This document shows, piece by piece, positions 26,321 through 34,301 of a stretch of DNA of 64,000 nucleotides; within the stretch, counting starts at the first letter, position 1; the number at the start of each line of letters is the position of its first letter. Source of the stretch: UMGS1601 sp900553335. GTDB lineage: Bacteria > Bacillota > Clostridia > Oscillospirales > Ruminococcaceae. Location: assembly GCA_937920725.1 (NCBI GenBank), contig CALEUW010000008.1:6941-70940 (forward strand), in the 5' to 3' direction. The position numbers and the translations under genes are program-made. The notes beneath the pieces are model-generated. The model worked only from the letters and a program-made list of their open reading frames with translations, ran no database searches and was not told the origin of the DNA.

Positions 26321-26366
26321 AGGGCCAAAGTCATCAGCAATATTTGAATTACTGAGCAATGGCCCT
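26321..26366 (+). other. Intercistronic hairpin before icd
   Basis: AGGGCCA (26321-26327) pairs with TGGCCCT (26360-26366); within the loop TCAGCAAT and ATTACTGA form a second arm with one mismatch. The structure ends about 7 bases before the GGAGG of icd. It could set the relative level of icd or act as a processing site. There is no T-run, so it is not a simple terminator. Confidence 0.5.
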
Positions 26367-26384
26367 ATTAATGGAGGAAAAATT

Positions 26385-27605
26385 ATGGCTGAAAAAATTA
26401 AAATGACCACTCCCCTAGTAGAGATGGACGGGGACGAAATGACAAGAATCCTTTGGAAATGGATTAAGGATATTCTTATTTTACCTCATGTTGATCTCAA
26501 AACCGAGTATTACGATTTGGGACTTCCATACAGAAATGAAACTGACGATAAAGTAACCTTTGATTCTGCTGAAGCTACAAAGAAGTACGGAGTTGCAGTA
26601 AAATGTGCAACTATCACTCCGAATGCTGCAAGAATGCCTGAATACAATCTAAAGGAAATGTGGAAATCTCCTAACGGAACAATTCGTGCAATCTTAGACG
26701 GAACTGTTTTCAGAACACCTATTATCGTTAAGGGAATCTCCCCTTACATCCCGACTTGGACAAAGCCAATCACAATCGCTCGTCACGCTTACGGTGATGT
26801 TTACAAAAATTCTGAAATGAGAGTTAATAAGGGCGATAAAGCAGAGCTTGTTGTAACCGATAAGAACGGTAATGTCACAAAACAGGAAATCTACGATTTC
26901 TCCGATTCTGACGGTATCATTCAGGGACTTCACAACAAAGACAACAGCATAGCCGGATTTGCAAGAGCTTGTCTTAACTACGGACTTGATTTAAAGCAGG
27001 ATGTATGGTTTGCAACAAAAGACACGATCTCAAAAAAATACGACCACAGATTTAAAGATATTTTCCAGGAAATTTACGATAACGAATACAAAGAAAAATA
27101 TGAGGCTCTTGGAATCGAATACTTCTATACTCTTATTGACGATGCTGTTGCAAGAGTTATAAGATCAAACGGCGGATACATCTGGGCTTGCAAAAACTAC
27201 GACGGCGACGTTATGAGCGACATGGTTTCTACAGCTTACGGTTCTCTCGCTATGATGACTTCGGTTTTGGTATCACCTGACGGAATTTATGAATATGAGG
27301 CTGCTCACGGTACCGTACAGCGCCATTATTACAAATACTTAAAAGGCGAAGAAACTTCGACAAACTCTGTTGCAACGATTTTCGCTTGGAGCGGAGCACT
27401 TAGAAAAAGAGGAGAACTTGACTGCCTTAATGAGCTTATTAACTACGCTAATAAGCTTGAGCAGGCAACAATTCAGACTATTGAAGACGGCGTTATGACA
27501 GGTGATTTATACCTTCTCTCGAGCCTTAAAAACAAGAAAAAGGTTGATTCAGAAACCTTCTTAAAAGAAATCGGTACACGTCTTGATAAACTCATGACTG
27601 AATAA
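26385..27605 (+). CDS. icd: NADP-type isocitrate dehydrogenase (eukaryote-like class)
   Basis: The protein has 406 residues. Strong likeness to the homodimeric class II enzyme: opening VEMDGDEMTRILWKWIK, substrate residues in TITPNAARMPEYNL and LDGTVFRTPI, ending segment YEAAHGTVQRHYYKYLKGEE with the NADP-binding region. It oxidises isocitrate to 2-oxoglutarate and CO2. Cofactor choice is from the family. It lies between the unknown membrane protein and rex; the ribosome site GGAGG is clear. Confidence 0.94.
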   Translation: MAEKIKMTTPLVEMDGDEMTRILWKWIKDILILPHVDLKTEYYDLGLPYRNETDDKVTFDSAEATKKYGVAVKCATITPNAARMPEYNLKEMWKSPNGTIRAILDGTVFRTPIIVKGISPYIPTWTKPITIARHAYGDVYKNSEMRVNKGDKAELVVTDKNGNVTKQEIYDFSDSDGIIQGLHNKDNSIAGFARACLNYGLDLKQDVWFATKDTISKKYDHRFKDIFQEIYDNEYKEKYEALGIEYFYTLIDDAVARVIRSNGGYIWACKNYDGDVMSDMVSTAYGSLAMMTSVLVSPDGIYEYEAAHGTVQRHYYKYLKGEETSTNSVATIFAWSGALRKRGELDCLNELINYANKLEQATIQTIEDGVMTGDLYLLSSLKNKKKVDSETFLKEIGTRLDKLMTE

Positions 27606-27619
27606 TTTTAAGGATTATT

Positions 27620-28249
27620 ATGGAAAGAGAATCTGTTTCACGCTCGGTCATAAAAAGACTTCCTAGGTATTATTCTTATCTTGAAGAGCTTAACAGTGAG
27701 GGCAGAACACGCATTTCTTCAAAAGAATTGGCAAATAAAATGAAGCTCACTGCTTCACAGATACGGCAGGATCTGAATCACTTCGGCGGTTTTGGACATC
27801 AGGGCTACGGCTATAATGTTCATGACTTATATAAAGAAATCGGAGAAATTTTAGGCGTTGACAAAAAGTTTAAAACAATTTTGGTTGGAGTCGGAAATAT
27901 CGGAAAAGCACTCGTAACGCAAATTAACTTTAAAAAACGTGGACTGGATTTGATAGGACTTTTTGATATCGATGAAAACATTATCGGCAAAAAAATGTCA
28001 GACCTTGAGATTTTTCACATGGATAATCTCTCTGAATTCTGTCAAAAGGAGAAGCCTGATATTGCGGTGTTGTGTATTCCGAAATCGGCAGCTTATGATG
28101 TTGCAAAAAAACTTATTAATAACGGTGTAACTTCATTTTGGAACTTCTCTCACTTTGATTTGAATGCTAATTTTGAGGGAATTGTGGTTGAAAATGTCCA
28201 CTTAGGAGATAGTCTTATGACGCTTGCGTATATGACAAAAAACAAATGA
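27620..28249 (+). CDS. rex: Redox-sensing repressor Rex
   Basis: The protein has 209 residues. N-terminal winged helix (about 1-80) with the family's SSKELANKMKLTASQIRQDL and FGHQGYGYNV; then a Rossmann domain with GVGNIGKAL (about 91-99) and the D-x-D of FDIDENIIG. Rex binds DNA when NAD+ is high and lets go when NADH is high, controlling fermentation genes. It follows icd by 14 bases and ends the operon. The candidate operator at 23608-23625 suggests autoregulation. Confidence 0.95.
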   Translation: MERESVSRSVIKRLPRYYSYLEELNSEGRTRISSKELANKMKLTASQIRQDLNHFGGFGHQGYGYNVHDLYKEIGEILGVDKKFKTILVGVGNIGKALVTQINFKKRGLDLIGLFDIDENIIGKKMSDLEIFHMDNLSEFCQKEKPDIAVLCIPKSAAYDVAKKLINNGVTSFWNFSHFDLNANFEGIVVENVHLGDSLMTLAYMTKNK

Positions 28250-28258
28250 GAATTATTA

Positions 28259-28285
28259 AAGCCGCTCGGATTCATCGAGCGGCTT
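28259..28285. terminator. Shared terminator of rex and yfbR-like genes
   Basis: AAGCCGCTCG (28259-28268) and CGAGCGGCTT (28276-28285) pair perfectly with a 7-base loop, between two converging genes. Confidence 0.85.
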
Positions 28286-28306
28286 CTTTGTGTATAAACA
28301 CACTTA

Positions 28307-28894
28307 TTAATTTTTGGTTATATCATCAAGAGTTAGCCCGTATCCCTTTACAAACTCTTCAAGAAAAACATCAGCCTCTTTGATTTTCATTTCTTTTATA
28401 CACTTAAGTGTAGACTGTTCTGCTAAAAGAAAATCCTGATTTCCCATTTTTCTTTCCTCTATGCATTTTATTAGCGCCGAGATCTTATCGGCTGCTTTAA
28501 CAAGTTTTTTTATCTCCTCGTCATCACCGCCTGAAATAATTTGCTCATACTCACCCTTCAGGTCATCCGGAAGCTGAGAAATAAGTTTTGCGGCAGCGTT
28601 TTTCTCAATATCTCCGTAAATGGATCTGATATCTTTGTTATAATATTTCACAGGCGTTGGCAGATCACCCGTTATTATCTCTGTAGTATCGTGATACATT
28701 GCAATTAATGCAGCACGCTCCGCATTAACGTTTCCTCCAAAACGCTTATTTCTTATAACGCATAAAAGATGAGCTATAAAAGCTACTTCAAGACTATGCT
28801 CAGAAAGATTCTCGGAAACCGTATTTCGCATAAGACTCCAGCGGTTAATATACTTCATTCTTGATATAATTGCAAAAAAATTACTTCCGTTCAT
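28307..28894 (-). CDS. YfbR-like 5'-deoxynucleotidase (HD domain)
   Basis: The protein has 195 residues, the usual family length. Seen: RWSLMRNTVSENLSEHSLE with the first metal histidine, AMYHDTTEIITGDLPTPVKY with the HD pair, and KAADKISALIKCIEE with the last aspartate. Such enzymes hydrolyse deoxynucleoside 5'-monophosphates. A single gene, convergent to rex. Confidence 0.88.
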   Translation of the reverse strand: MNGSNFFAIISRMKYINRWSLMRNTVSENLSEHSLEVAFIAHLLCVIRNKRFGGNVNAERAALIAMYHDTTEIITGDLPTPVKYYNKDIRSIYGDIEKNAAAKLISQLPDDLKGEYEQIISGGDDEEIKKLVKAADKISALIKCIEERKMGNQDFLLAEQSTLKCIKEMKIKEADVFLEEFVKGYGLTLDDITKN

Positions 28895-28931
28895 TATTTT
28901 CCCTTTCTATTAATAAAATACAGATACAACA

Positions 28932-28958
28932 ACACCGGCCGAAAATCTCGACCGGTGT
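28932..28958 (-). terminator. Terminator of the oadB gene
   Basis: ACACCGGTCGA and TCGGCCGGTGT (minus strand) form a stem with one mismatch and a short loop, 26 bases after the oadB stop, followed by TTGTTGT. Confidence 0.7.
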
Positions 28959-28984
28959 ATAATTTTTGATTATTCAAAGATATC

Positions 28985-30199
28985 TTATACACAAATGCTC
29001 AAAAGCACTCCGGCAGCAACAGCCGAACCGATAACTCCGGCAACATTCGGTCCCATAGCGTGCATAAGCAAGTAGTTTGTCGGATTTTCCTGCTGACCAA
29101 CCTTCTGGGAAACTCTGGCTGCCATTGGAACAGCCGAAACTCCCGCAGAACCTATAAGCGGATTTACCTTGCCCTTAGATACGATATACATGATCTTTCC
29201 GAAAAGTACGCCTGATGCAGTTCCCAAACAGAAAGCTATAACTCCCAGAACAATTACTCCCAAAAACTTTGTATTCATAATTTTGTCGGCAGTTGTAGTT
29301 GCACCTACTGAAACGCCTAAGAAGATAGTGATTATGTTCATCAACTCGTTCTGTGCAGTTTTTACAAGCCTGTCACATACTCCGCTTTCCTTCAAAAGGT
29401 TTCCAAGCATAAGCATTCCTACCAAAGGAGCTGCTGACGGAACCAAAAGCGCAATTACTATAGTAACGGCTATGGGGAAAATAACCTTCTCTGTTTTTGA
29501 AACCGGACGCAGCTGTCCCATCTTAACCTGACGCTCTTTCTTCGTTGTAAGAGCTTTCATAATAGGAGGCTGAATAATAGGTACTAATGCCATATATGTG
29601 TATGCCGCCAAGGCAATCGTTCCTGTGTCGATTGATCCGCTTGCATTTGCACCCGATAAAAGCTTGGACGAAACATAAATAGCTGTAGGACCGTCTGCTC
29701 CTCCGATGATAGCAATAGAACCTGCTTCAGCAGCGTTGAATCCTAAAGCAGCAGCGCCTATAAACGTAAAGAAGATTCCTCCTTGTGCGGCAGCGCCGAG
29801 CAAAAAGCTCTTAGGATTAGCTATAAGCGGAGCAAAATCCGTCATAGCACCGATTCCAAGGAATATAAGCGGAGGATAAAGCTGGAGCTTAACACCCATA
29901 TAAAGTATATCTAACAGTCCGCCGTCATGCAAAACTTTACCGTAATCTATTGTTGCACCGCCCGAAATATTAAAAAGATCAGGGTGATACATTTCTGTAA
30001 ACGGAAGATTTGTAAGCATCATTCCAAAAGAAATAGGCAAAAGCAAAAGCGGCTCAAAGCCCTTTCCGATTGCGAGGTACATAAAGATAAACGAAATACC
30101 TATCATAACAAGATTTTTCCATCCGCCTTCAGCTAAGAATCCTGAAATACCCGATTCGTTAGCTAAGTCCACAATAGTGTCTAAAAACTTATCAATCAT
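28985..30199 (-). CDS. Sodium-translocating decarboxylase beta subunit (OadB family)
   Basis: The protein has 404 residues with about ten membrane segments. Family motifs: GAMTDFAPLIANPKSFLLGAAAQ, GGADGPTAIYVSSKL with the sodium-site aspartate, and GSAGVSAVPMAARV near the end. The beta subunit couples decarboxylation of a biotin-bound carboxyl group to sodium export. Only beta and the small gamma/delta-type gene are here. The carboxyltransferase and biotin carrier subunits must be encoded elsewhere, so the substrate (oxaloacetate, methylmalonyl-CoA or glutaconyl-CoA) is open. Confidence 0.92.
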   Translation of the reverse strand: MIDKFLDTIVDLANESGISGFLAEGGWKNLVMIGISFIFMYLAIGKGFEPLLLLPISFGMMLTNLPFTEMYHPDLFNISGGATIDYGKVLHDGGLLDILYMGVKLQLYPPLIFLGIGAMTDFAPLIANPKSFLLGAAAQGGIFFTFIGAAALGFNAAEAGSIAIIGGADGPTAIYVSSKLLSGANASGSIDTGTIALAAYTYMALVPIIQPPIMKALTTKKERQVKMGQLRPVSKTEKVIFPIAVTIVIALLVPSAAPLVGMLMLGNLLKESGVCDRLVKTAQNELMNIITIFLGVSVGATTTADKIMNTKFLGVIVLGVIAFCLGTASGVLFGKIMYIVSKGKVNPLIGSAGVSAVPMAARVSQKVGQQENPTNYLLMHAMGPNVAGVIGSAVAAGVLLSICV

Positions 30200-30221
30200 C
30201 TTTTTTGATTCCTTTCATATA

Positions 30222-30620
30222 CTAAAACGGTCGTGTATTGTCAATTCTTCCTGCCTGCGCCCAAGAGCTTCTACGTGAAACGGATTTAGAAATGCTCTTA
30301 ATTAACAGTTTCTTTCCGCTGTTCTCACCTATCATAGCAATTGCAGCAGAAATTGCCGCAACTATTTCTTCATTTATACTGTTTGACGGCAGCACAGCAG
30401 CATCGCTGATCTTTGTAAGCTCAACCTTTGCGGCAGATACATTCTTTGCCTCAGAACCTAAGCCGCCATCTGTCTTAGACTTCTTTGATTTGTTGAAAAT
30501 TGCACCCATAAGATACAAAAACAAAACAAGAATAATCAAACATGCAAACACAACGACAAGTCCGGTTACAACTACAGCTGCAACATAACTTGATGTCATT
30601 TCCTCAGCCAACATCATCAT
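30222..30620 (-). CDS. OadG-like small subunit of the sodium decarboxylase
   Basis: I choose the ATG at 30620, about 11 bases after AGGAG; two in-frame ATGs upstream (30641, 30632) sit on or before that site. The protein has about 132 residues: one membrane helix near the N-terminus (VVVTGLVVVFACLIILVLFL), then a charged linker and an EIVAAISAAIAMIGE helix, as in OadG/MmdD proteins that hold the complex together. It is 22 bases ahead of oadB. Confidence 0.8.
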   Translation of the reverse strand: MMMLAEEMTSSYVAAVVVTGLVVVFACLIILVLFLYLMGAIFNKSKKSKTDGGLGSEAKNVSAAKVELTKISDAAVLPSNSINEEIVAAISAAIAMIGENSGKKLLIKSISKSVSRRSSWAQAGRIDNTRPF

Positions 30621-30665
30621 TTGAGTCATCTCTCCTAACATTTACAATAAAAAAAATTCGTAATT

Positions 30666-30694
30666 ATTATACCATAAATTATATTTTTTGACAA
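30666..30694 (-). promoter_or_regulatory. Promoter of the oadG-oadB genes
   Basis: On the minus strand: TTGTCA, 17 bases, TATAAT, about 46 bases before the chosen oadG start. Confidence 0.75.
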
Positions 30695-30760
30695 GAGATT
30701 TATGGTGGATTTTTTCACAAACTTTTCATATTACTCAAAGCTTTTTTATTCAAACTGCTC

Positions 30761-31456
30761 TCACTCAGCTAAATCGAAAATATCATCTGTTTTGGCAACG
30801 CATACCGCCGCAACAAAAACAGCACCCATTTCCTTTAAAATTCGTGCACATTCATTGACTGTCGAGCCTGTTGTCATAATATCATCAGCCAAAAGTATAC
30901 TTTTACCTTTTAAGTCACAAGACTTTCCTTTTAAATATGCATCTTTAACTGCATCGGCTCTTTTCATTCCCGAAAGCTCGTGATGACTATAGTCCCTGAC
31001 CTTAAAAAGGGCATTTTTATATATCGGGACACGAAGCTGCTTTGATAATTCTTTTGCAAGCTCAAATGCCTGATTAAAACCGCTTTTTCTTTTTCTTTTA
31101 CCTGTCATAGGAACAAAAACTATAGCATCAAAATCAAATTCTTTTATCTTACTGCTTATTTGACGTGAATAAAACTCTAAAAGCTCATTGTTTTTCTCTT
31201 CCTTTAGCTTTAACAGAGCTTTTCTTAATTTACCCTCATATATTCCGATGCTAAGGGCTATGTCATAGTATTTATTTTTATCACATTTACAATTTCTGAA
31301 TCCGCAGCCCATGCAAAAATCATCAGTGGGTTTAATTTCTTTTACGCAGCTGTCACATATAAGTTCATCATATTTCATTATCTTACCGCAGAGCGGACAA
31401 CGGTTTGGGTAAAAAATATCAAGTATGAATCTTTTAATCAGGTTAAATCTCGTCAT
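30761..31456 (-). CDS. ComF family phosphoribosyltransferase-like protein
   Basis: The start is ATG 31456, 9 bases after AAGGAG and inside the end of recD2 (14-base overlap). The protein has 231 residues. An N-terminal zinc-type cluster (CPLCG, CDSC, CMGCG, CKC) leads into a phosphoribosyltransferase fold with an intact PRPP loop ILLADDIMTTGSTV. By family it supports DNA uptake or recombination; its pairing with the RecD2 helicase fits DNA processing. Confidence 0.88.
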   Translation of the reverse strand: MTRFNLIKRFILDIFYPNRCPLCGKIMKYDELICDSCVKEIKPTDDFCMGCGFRNCKCDKNKYYDIALSIGIYEGKLRKALLKLKEEKNNELLEFYSRQISSKIKEFDFDAIVFVPMTGKRKRKSGFNQAFELAKELSKQLRVPIYKNALFKVRDYSHHELSGMKRADAVKDAYLKGKSCDLKGKSILLADDIMTTGSTVNECARILKEMGAVFVAAVCVAKTDDIFDLAE

Positions 31457-33671
31457 CAATATCAAGCTCCTTTGAGCGGTCGATTAGCAGCATATTTTTT
31501 AAAAGAGTATATCTAAGCGTTCTTCTATTGTTATCTATCATGTATTTTACTCTTTGGGAAGATCCCACTATTATAAGCATTTTTTTTGCTCTTGTTACCG
31601 CTGTGTACAAAAGATTTCTATAGTAAAGCTTGTCGTATCCTCCCAAGACCGCAAGTATCACAACGTCAAATTCGCTTCCCTGACTTTTATGAACAGTCGC
31701 CGCATATGCAAGTTCAAGCTGTTCCAATGCGGTAGACGGATAATTACAGATTCTTCCGTCAAAGTCTATTTTTAACATTCCGATTGCTTTTTTTATTTCT
31801 ATTATAGTTCCAATATCGCCGTTGAAAATTCCTGCTCCCTGCTCTTTGTCCTTGCTCCATGTAATATCATAATTGTTTTTGACCTGCATTACCTTATCTC
31901 CGACCCGGAAAACCGTTCCAAAGGTTTTTATTTCAGGTTTATTTCTGTCGGGCGGATTAAGTCTTAGCTGAAGATGATTGTTAAGTTCTACTGTTCCAGC
32001 CGGACCTTTTCTTGTCGGAGAAAGAACCTGAATATTATCTTTTGCAGTATATCCGTAAGCGCTCGGAAGCCTGTTGGCAACAAGATCTACAATAAGCTCT
32101 TGAAGTGCATCGAACTCAAGTCTTTGAAAAAAGAACAAGTCACTGTCCTTTCTTTTGAGATCTATTTCCTCACCCTTGACAATTTTATGTGCATTGACAA
32201 CAATTGCACTCTTTTGAGCCTGCCTGAAAATTTCTTTAAGCTCAATTGTCGGAACAACTCCGCTGTCAATTATGTCTTTTAACACATTTCCCGCACCTAC
32301 AGACGGAAGCTGATCGCTGTCACCGACCATAATAAGCTTACAGTTGATTTTTAGCGCTCTTAGCAAAGATTCAAACAGCACAGCGTCTACCATTGACATC
32401 TCGTCAATCACCAGCACGTCGCAGTCAAGCTGATTGTTTTCGTTTTTATTAAACCTCGGCATATCATCTACCGTAAAGCTTACTTCTAAAAGCCTATGTA
32501 TAGTTTTCGCTTCATATCCCGTTAAATCCGAAATCCTTTTAGCAGCTCGTCCGGTAGGGGCTGTTATCATAACGTTAAGGCCCTGCTGAGAAAAGAGTGA
32601 AATTATTGCGTTAAGAGTCGTTGTTTTACCTGTTCCGGGTCCTCCGGTAAGCACCAAAAATCCCCGTGACAGCGCAGTATTTATAGCCTTGCGCTGAAGT
32701 GACTCATATTTGATTTCAGCCTCTTCTTCAACAAGATCAATCACGTCGTCAAAATTTATTTGACTGTCATAAGACAGCTCCTTCATAAGACATATTCGGC
32801 GTGATATATAATCCTCTGCTATAAACAAATCCTTTAGTGATATAAACTCTCTCTGCTTCTTCATAAACAGACAAAGATTTTGTTCTTCAAGTTCCTCGTT
32901 AAGCGCCTCGTTAAAAAGCTCTTCGGGAATCCTTAGAAAGTTCATCGTTATTTGGCAAAGCTTGTCCTTCGGCAGACAGGTATGCCCTGCTGACGCATTT
33001 TCCTTCAAAACATTCTTAATTCCTGCCTTGATGCGGTTAGGATTGTCATAAGGCAGCTCTATTTGCGCTGCGATTGAATCAGCTTTTAAAAAAGGAAGCT
33101 CTATTCCGTCACTGCAAAGTGAATATGGGTTTTTGTTTATAACTTCCTCTGAGTCCAGCCCCCACCTTCTCCATGCCTTTGCTCCGAATGACGCACTTAC
33201 TCCGTACTTTGAAAGCATAAGCATCAGAGATCTTACTCCGCTGACTTTAAGAAACTCCTCAGCTATCTGTTCGCTTTTTTTATTTGTTATTCCATCTATT
33301 TCCGAAAGCCTTTGCGGTGTGTTTTCAATTATGTAAAAAGTTTCTTCTCCGAATTTATCTACTATCTTTTTTGCAAGCACATGTCCTATACCCTTGATAA
33401 CTCCGCTTGCCAAATATTTTCTTATAGCGGATAAATCGGACGGAAGCTTTCTCTCACAAACCTCAGCCTTAAACTGCGGTCCGAATTTAGGATGATCGAT
33501 ATATTTACCCATGAGTCTAAGTTCTTCGCCCTCATCAATATTTCCAAGCTCTCCGACAACAGTTATCGGCTCATACCCATTGTCAAGTATAAGCACGCAA
33601 TAACCGTTATTTTCATTGAGATAAACTATGCTGTCAACACTTCCGCTTAGCTCCTGCAACTGTTCTTCCAT
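31443..33671 (-). CDS. recD2: RecD2-type ATP-dependent DNA helicase
   Basis: The protein has 742 residues. An OB-like start, helix-hairpin-helix repeats at about 85-190 (ASGVIKGIGHVLAKKIVDKF), then Walker A LTGGPGTGKTTT (about 343-354), Walker B DVLVIDEMSM (about 420-429), VGDSDQLPSVG, and helicase motif VI YTAVTRAKK at about 692-700. This is a 5'-3' superfamily 1B helicase without RecBC, involved in fork and mismatch repair in Firmicutes. Confidence 0.93.
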   Translation of the reverse strand: MEEQLQELSGSVDSIVYLNENNGYCVLILDNGYEPITVVGELGNIDEGEELRLMGKYIDHPKFGPQFKAEVCERKLPSDLSAIRKYLASGVIKGIGHVLAKKIVDKFGEETFYIIENTPQRLSEIDGITNKKSEQIAEEFLKVSGVRSLMLMLSKYGVSASFGAKAWRRWGLDSEEVINKNPYSLCSDGIELPFLKADSIAAQIELPYDNPNRIKAGIKNVLKENASAGHTCLPKDKLCQITMNFLRIPEELFNEALNEELEEQNLCLFMKKQREFISLKDLFIAEDYISRRICLMKELSYDSQINFDDVIDLVEEEAEIKYESLQRKAINTALSRGFLVLTGGPGTGKTTTLNAIISLFSQQGLNVMITAPTGRAAKRISDLTGYEAKTIHRLLEVSFTVDDMPRFNKNENNQLDCDVLVIDEMSMVDAVLFESLLRALKINCKLIMVGDSDQLPSVGAGNVLKDIIDSGVVPTIELKEIFRQAQKSAIVVNAHKIVKGEEIDLKRKDSDLFFFQRLEFDALQELIVDLVANRLPSAYGYTAKDNIQVLSPTRKGPAGTVELNNHLQLRLNPPDRNKPEIKTFGTVFRVGDKVMQVKNNYDITWSKDKEQGAGIFNGDIGTIIEIKKAIGMLKIDFDGRICNYPSTALEQLELAYAATVHKSQGSEFDVVILAVLGGYDKLYYRNLLYTAVTRAKKMLIIVGSSQRVKYMIDNNRRTLRYTLLKNMLLIDRSKELDIDDEI

Positions 33672-33672
33672 A

Positions 33673-34005
33673 TTACTCCTTGATAATTTTTATAAAATCG
33701 GAAAGCTCGCAGATTTTTACCAGTTTATAGCTTTCCGCTAATTTTTCACATTTCAACTGCGTTTCGCTGTCAAGAGGTTCAGTTTTCAGTAGGATTATGC
33801 TTCTCGCTTTATCCTCTTTAAAAGCTTCGTCCCAAAAAGCTTTTCTTACTCCGCTCCCAATATATTTAGCTCTGTTTTTTATGGGGATAACAAGATACCC
33901 GACACTCTTTTCACCTTTTTTTACACTTTTTAAAAGACAGCTCACTATATATATAAGCATCAACGCAAATAGAATAAGCACTATGCTCATTAAAATTGCT
34001 TTCAC
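33673..34005 (-). CDS. Small membrane protein of unknown function upstream of recD2
   Basis: I take GTG 34005 as start because GGGGTGG lies 6 bases ahead; GTG 34014 lies inside that site. The protein has 110 residues: one membrane helix (about 4-26, LMSIVLILFALMLIYIVSCLL), then a soluble domain with no family I recognise. One base separates it from recD2, so the two are translated together. Confidence 0.65.
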   Translation of the reverse strand: MKAILMSIVLILFALMLIYIVSCLLKSVKKGEKSVGYLVIPIKNRAKYIGSGVRKAFWDEAFKEDKARSIILLKTEPLDSETQLKCEKLAESYKLVKICELSDFIKIIKE

Positions 34006-34061
34006 TTTAACCACCCCATTTAATACATTTTATGACGGCAGTTAAAATTTGACACAAATAC

Positions 34062-34090
34062 ATTTTACACTCTTTTGACACTGTTTGCAA
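34062..34090 (-). promoter_or_regulatory. Promoter of the recD2-comF unit
   Basis: On the minus strand: TTGCAA, 17 bases, TAAAAT. The leader is about 55 bases. Repeat fragment D lies directly upstream. Confidence 0.7.
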
Positions 34091-34098
34091 GAGGGATT

Positions 34099-34140
34099 TT
34101 TATAAGGGGCACAGCTCCGTTATTCAACACTTTCAACCAA
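34099..34140 (+). repeat. Intergenic repeat, fragment D
   Basis: A degraded left part only: TTATAAGGGGCACAGCTCCG then TTATTCAACACTTTCAACC. The hairpin GGGGC/GCTCC is still visible. It breaks off before the AACAAACGAC arm is complete. Confidence 0.55.
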
Positions 34141-34198
34141 GGATATTTTAACTTAATTATATATCAATATTTTCAGATAGAACTACTTCAAACTAACA

Positions 34199-34229
34199 AA
34201 AGCACCTCGCAATAGTTACAAGGTGCTTT
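34199..34229 (-). terminator. Terminator of rpsO-pnp
   Basis: AAAGCACCT (34199-34207) and AGGTGCTTT (34221-34229) pair perfectly. On the minus strand TTTTGTTAGTTTG follows. Repeat copy E lies between it and the pnp stop. Confidence 0.8.
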
Positions 34230-34239
34230 CCATTACATA

Positions 34240-34297
34240 TTCAATAAGAGGCAATGTTCCGTTATTTAACAAACGACAGAACATAGTCGTTGTTATA
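34240..34297 (+). repeat. Intergenic repeat, copy E (short form)
   Basis: A 58-base copy: TTCAATAAGAGGCAATGTTC at the left, AACAAACGACAGAACATAG in the middle and GTCGTTGTTATA at the right. The inner CCCC/GGGG arm has been lost, but the outer arm is intact. It ends 5 bases from the pnp stop. Confidence 0.8.
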
Positions 34298-34301
34298 TTG
34301 T

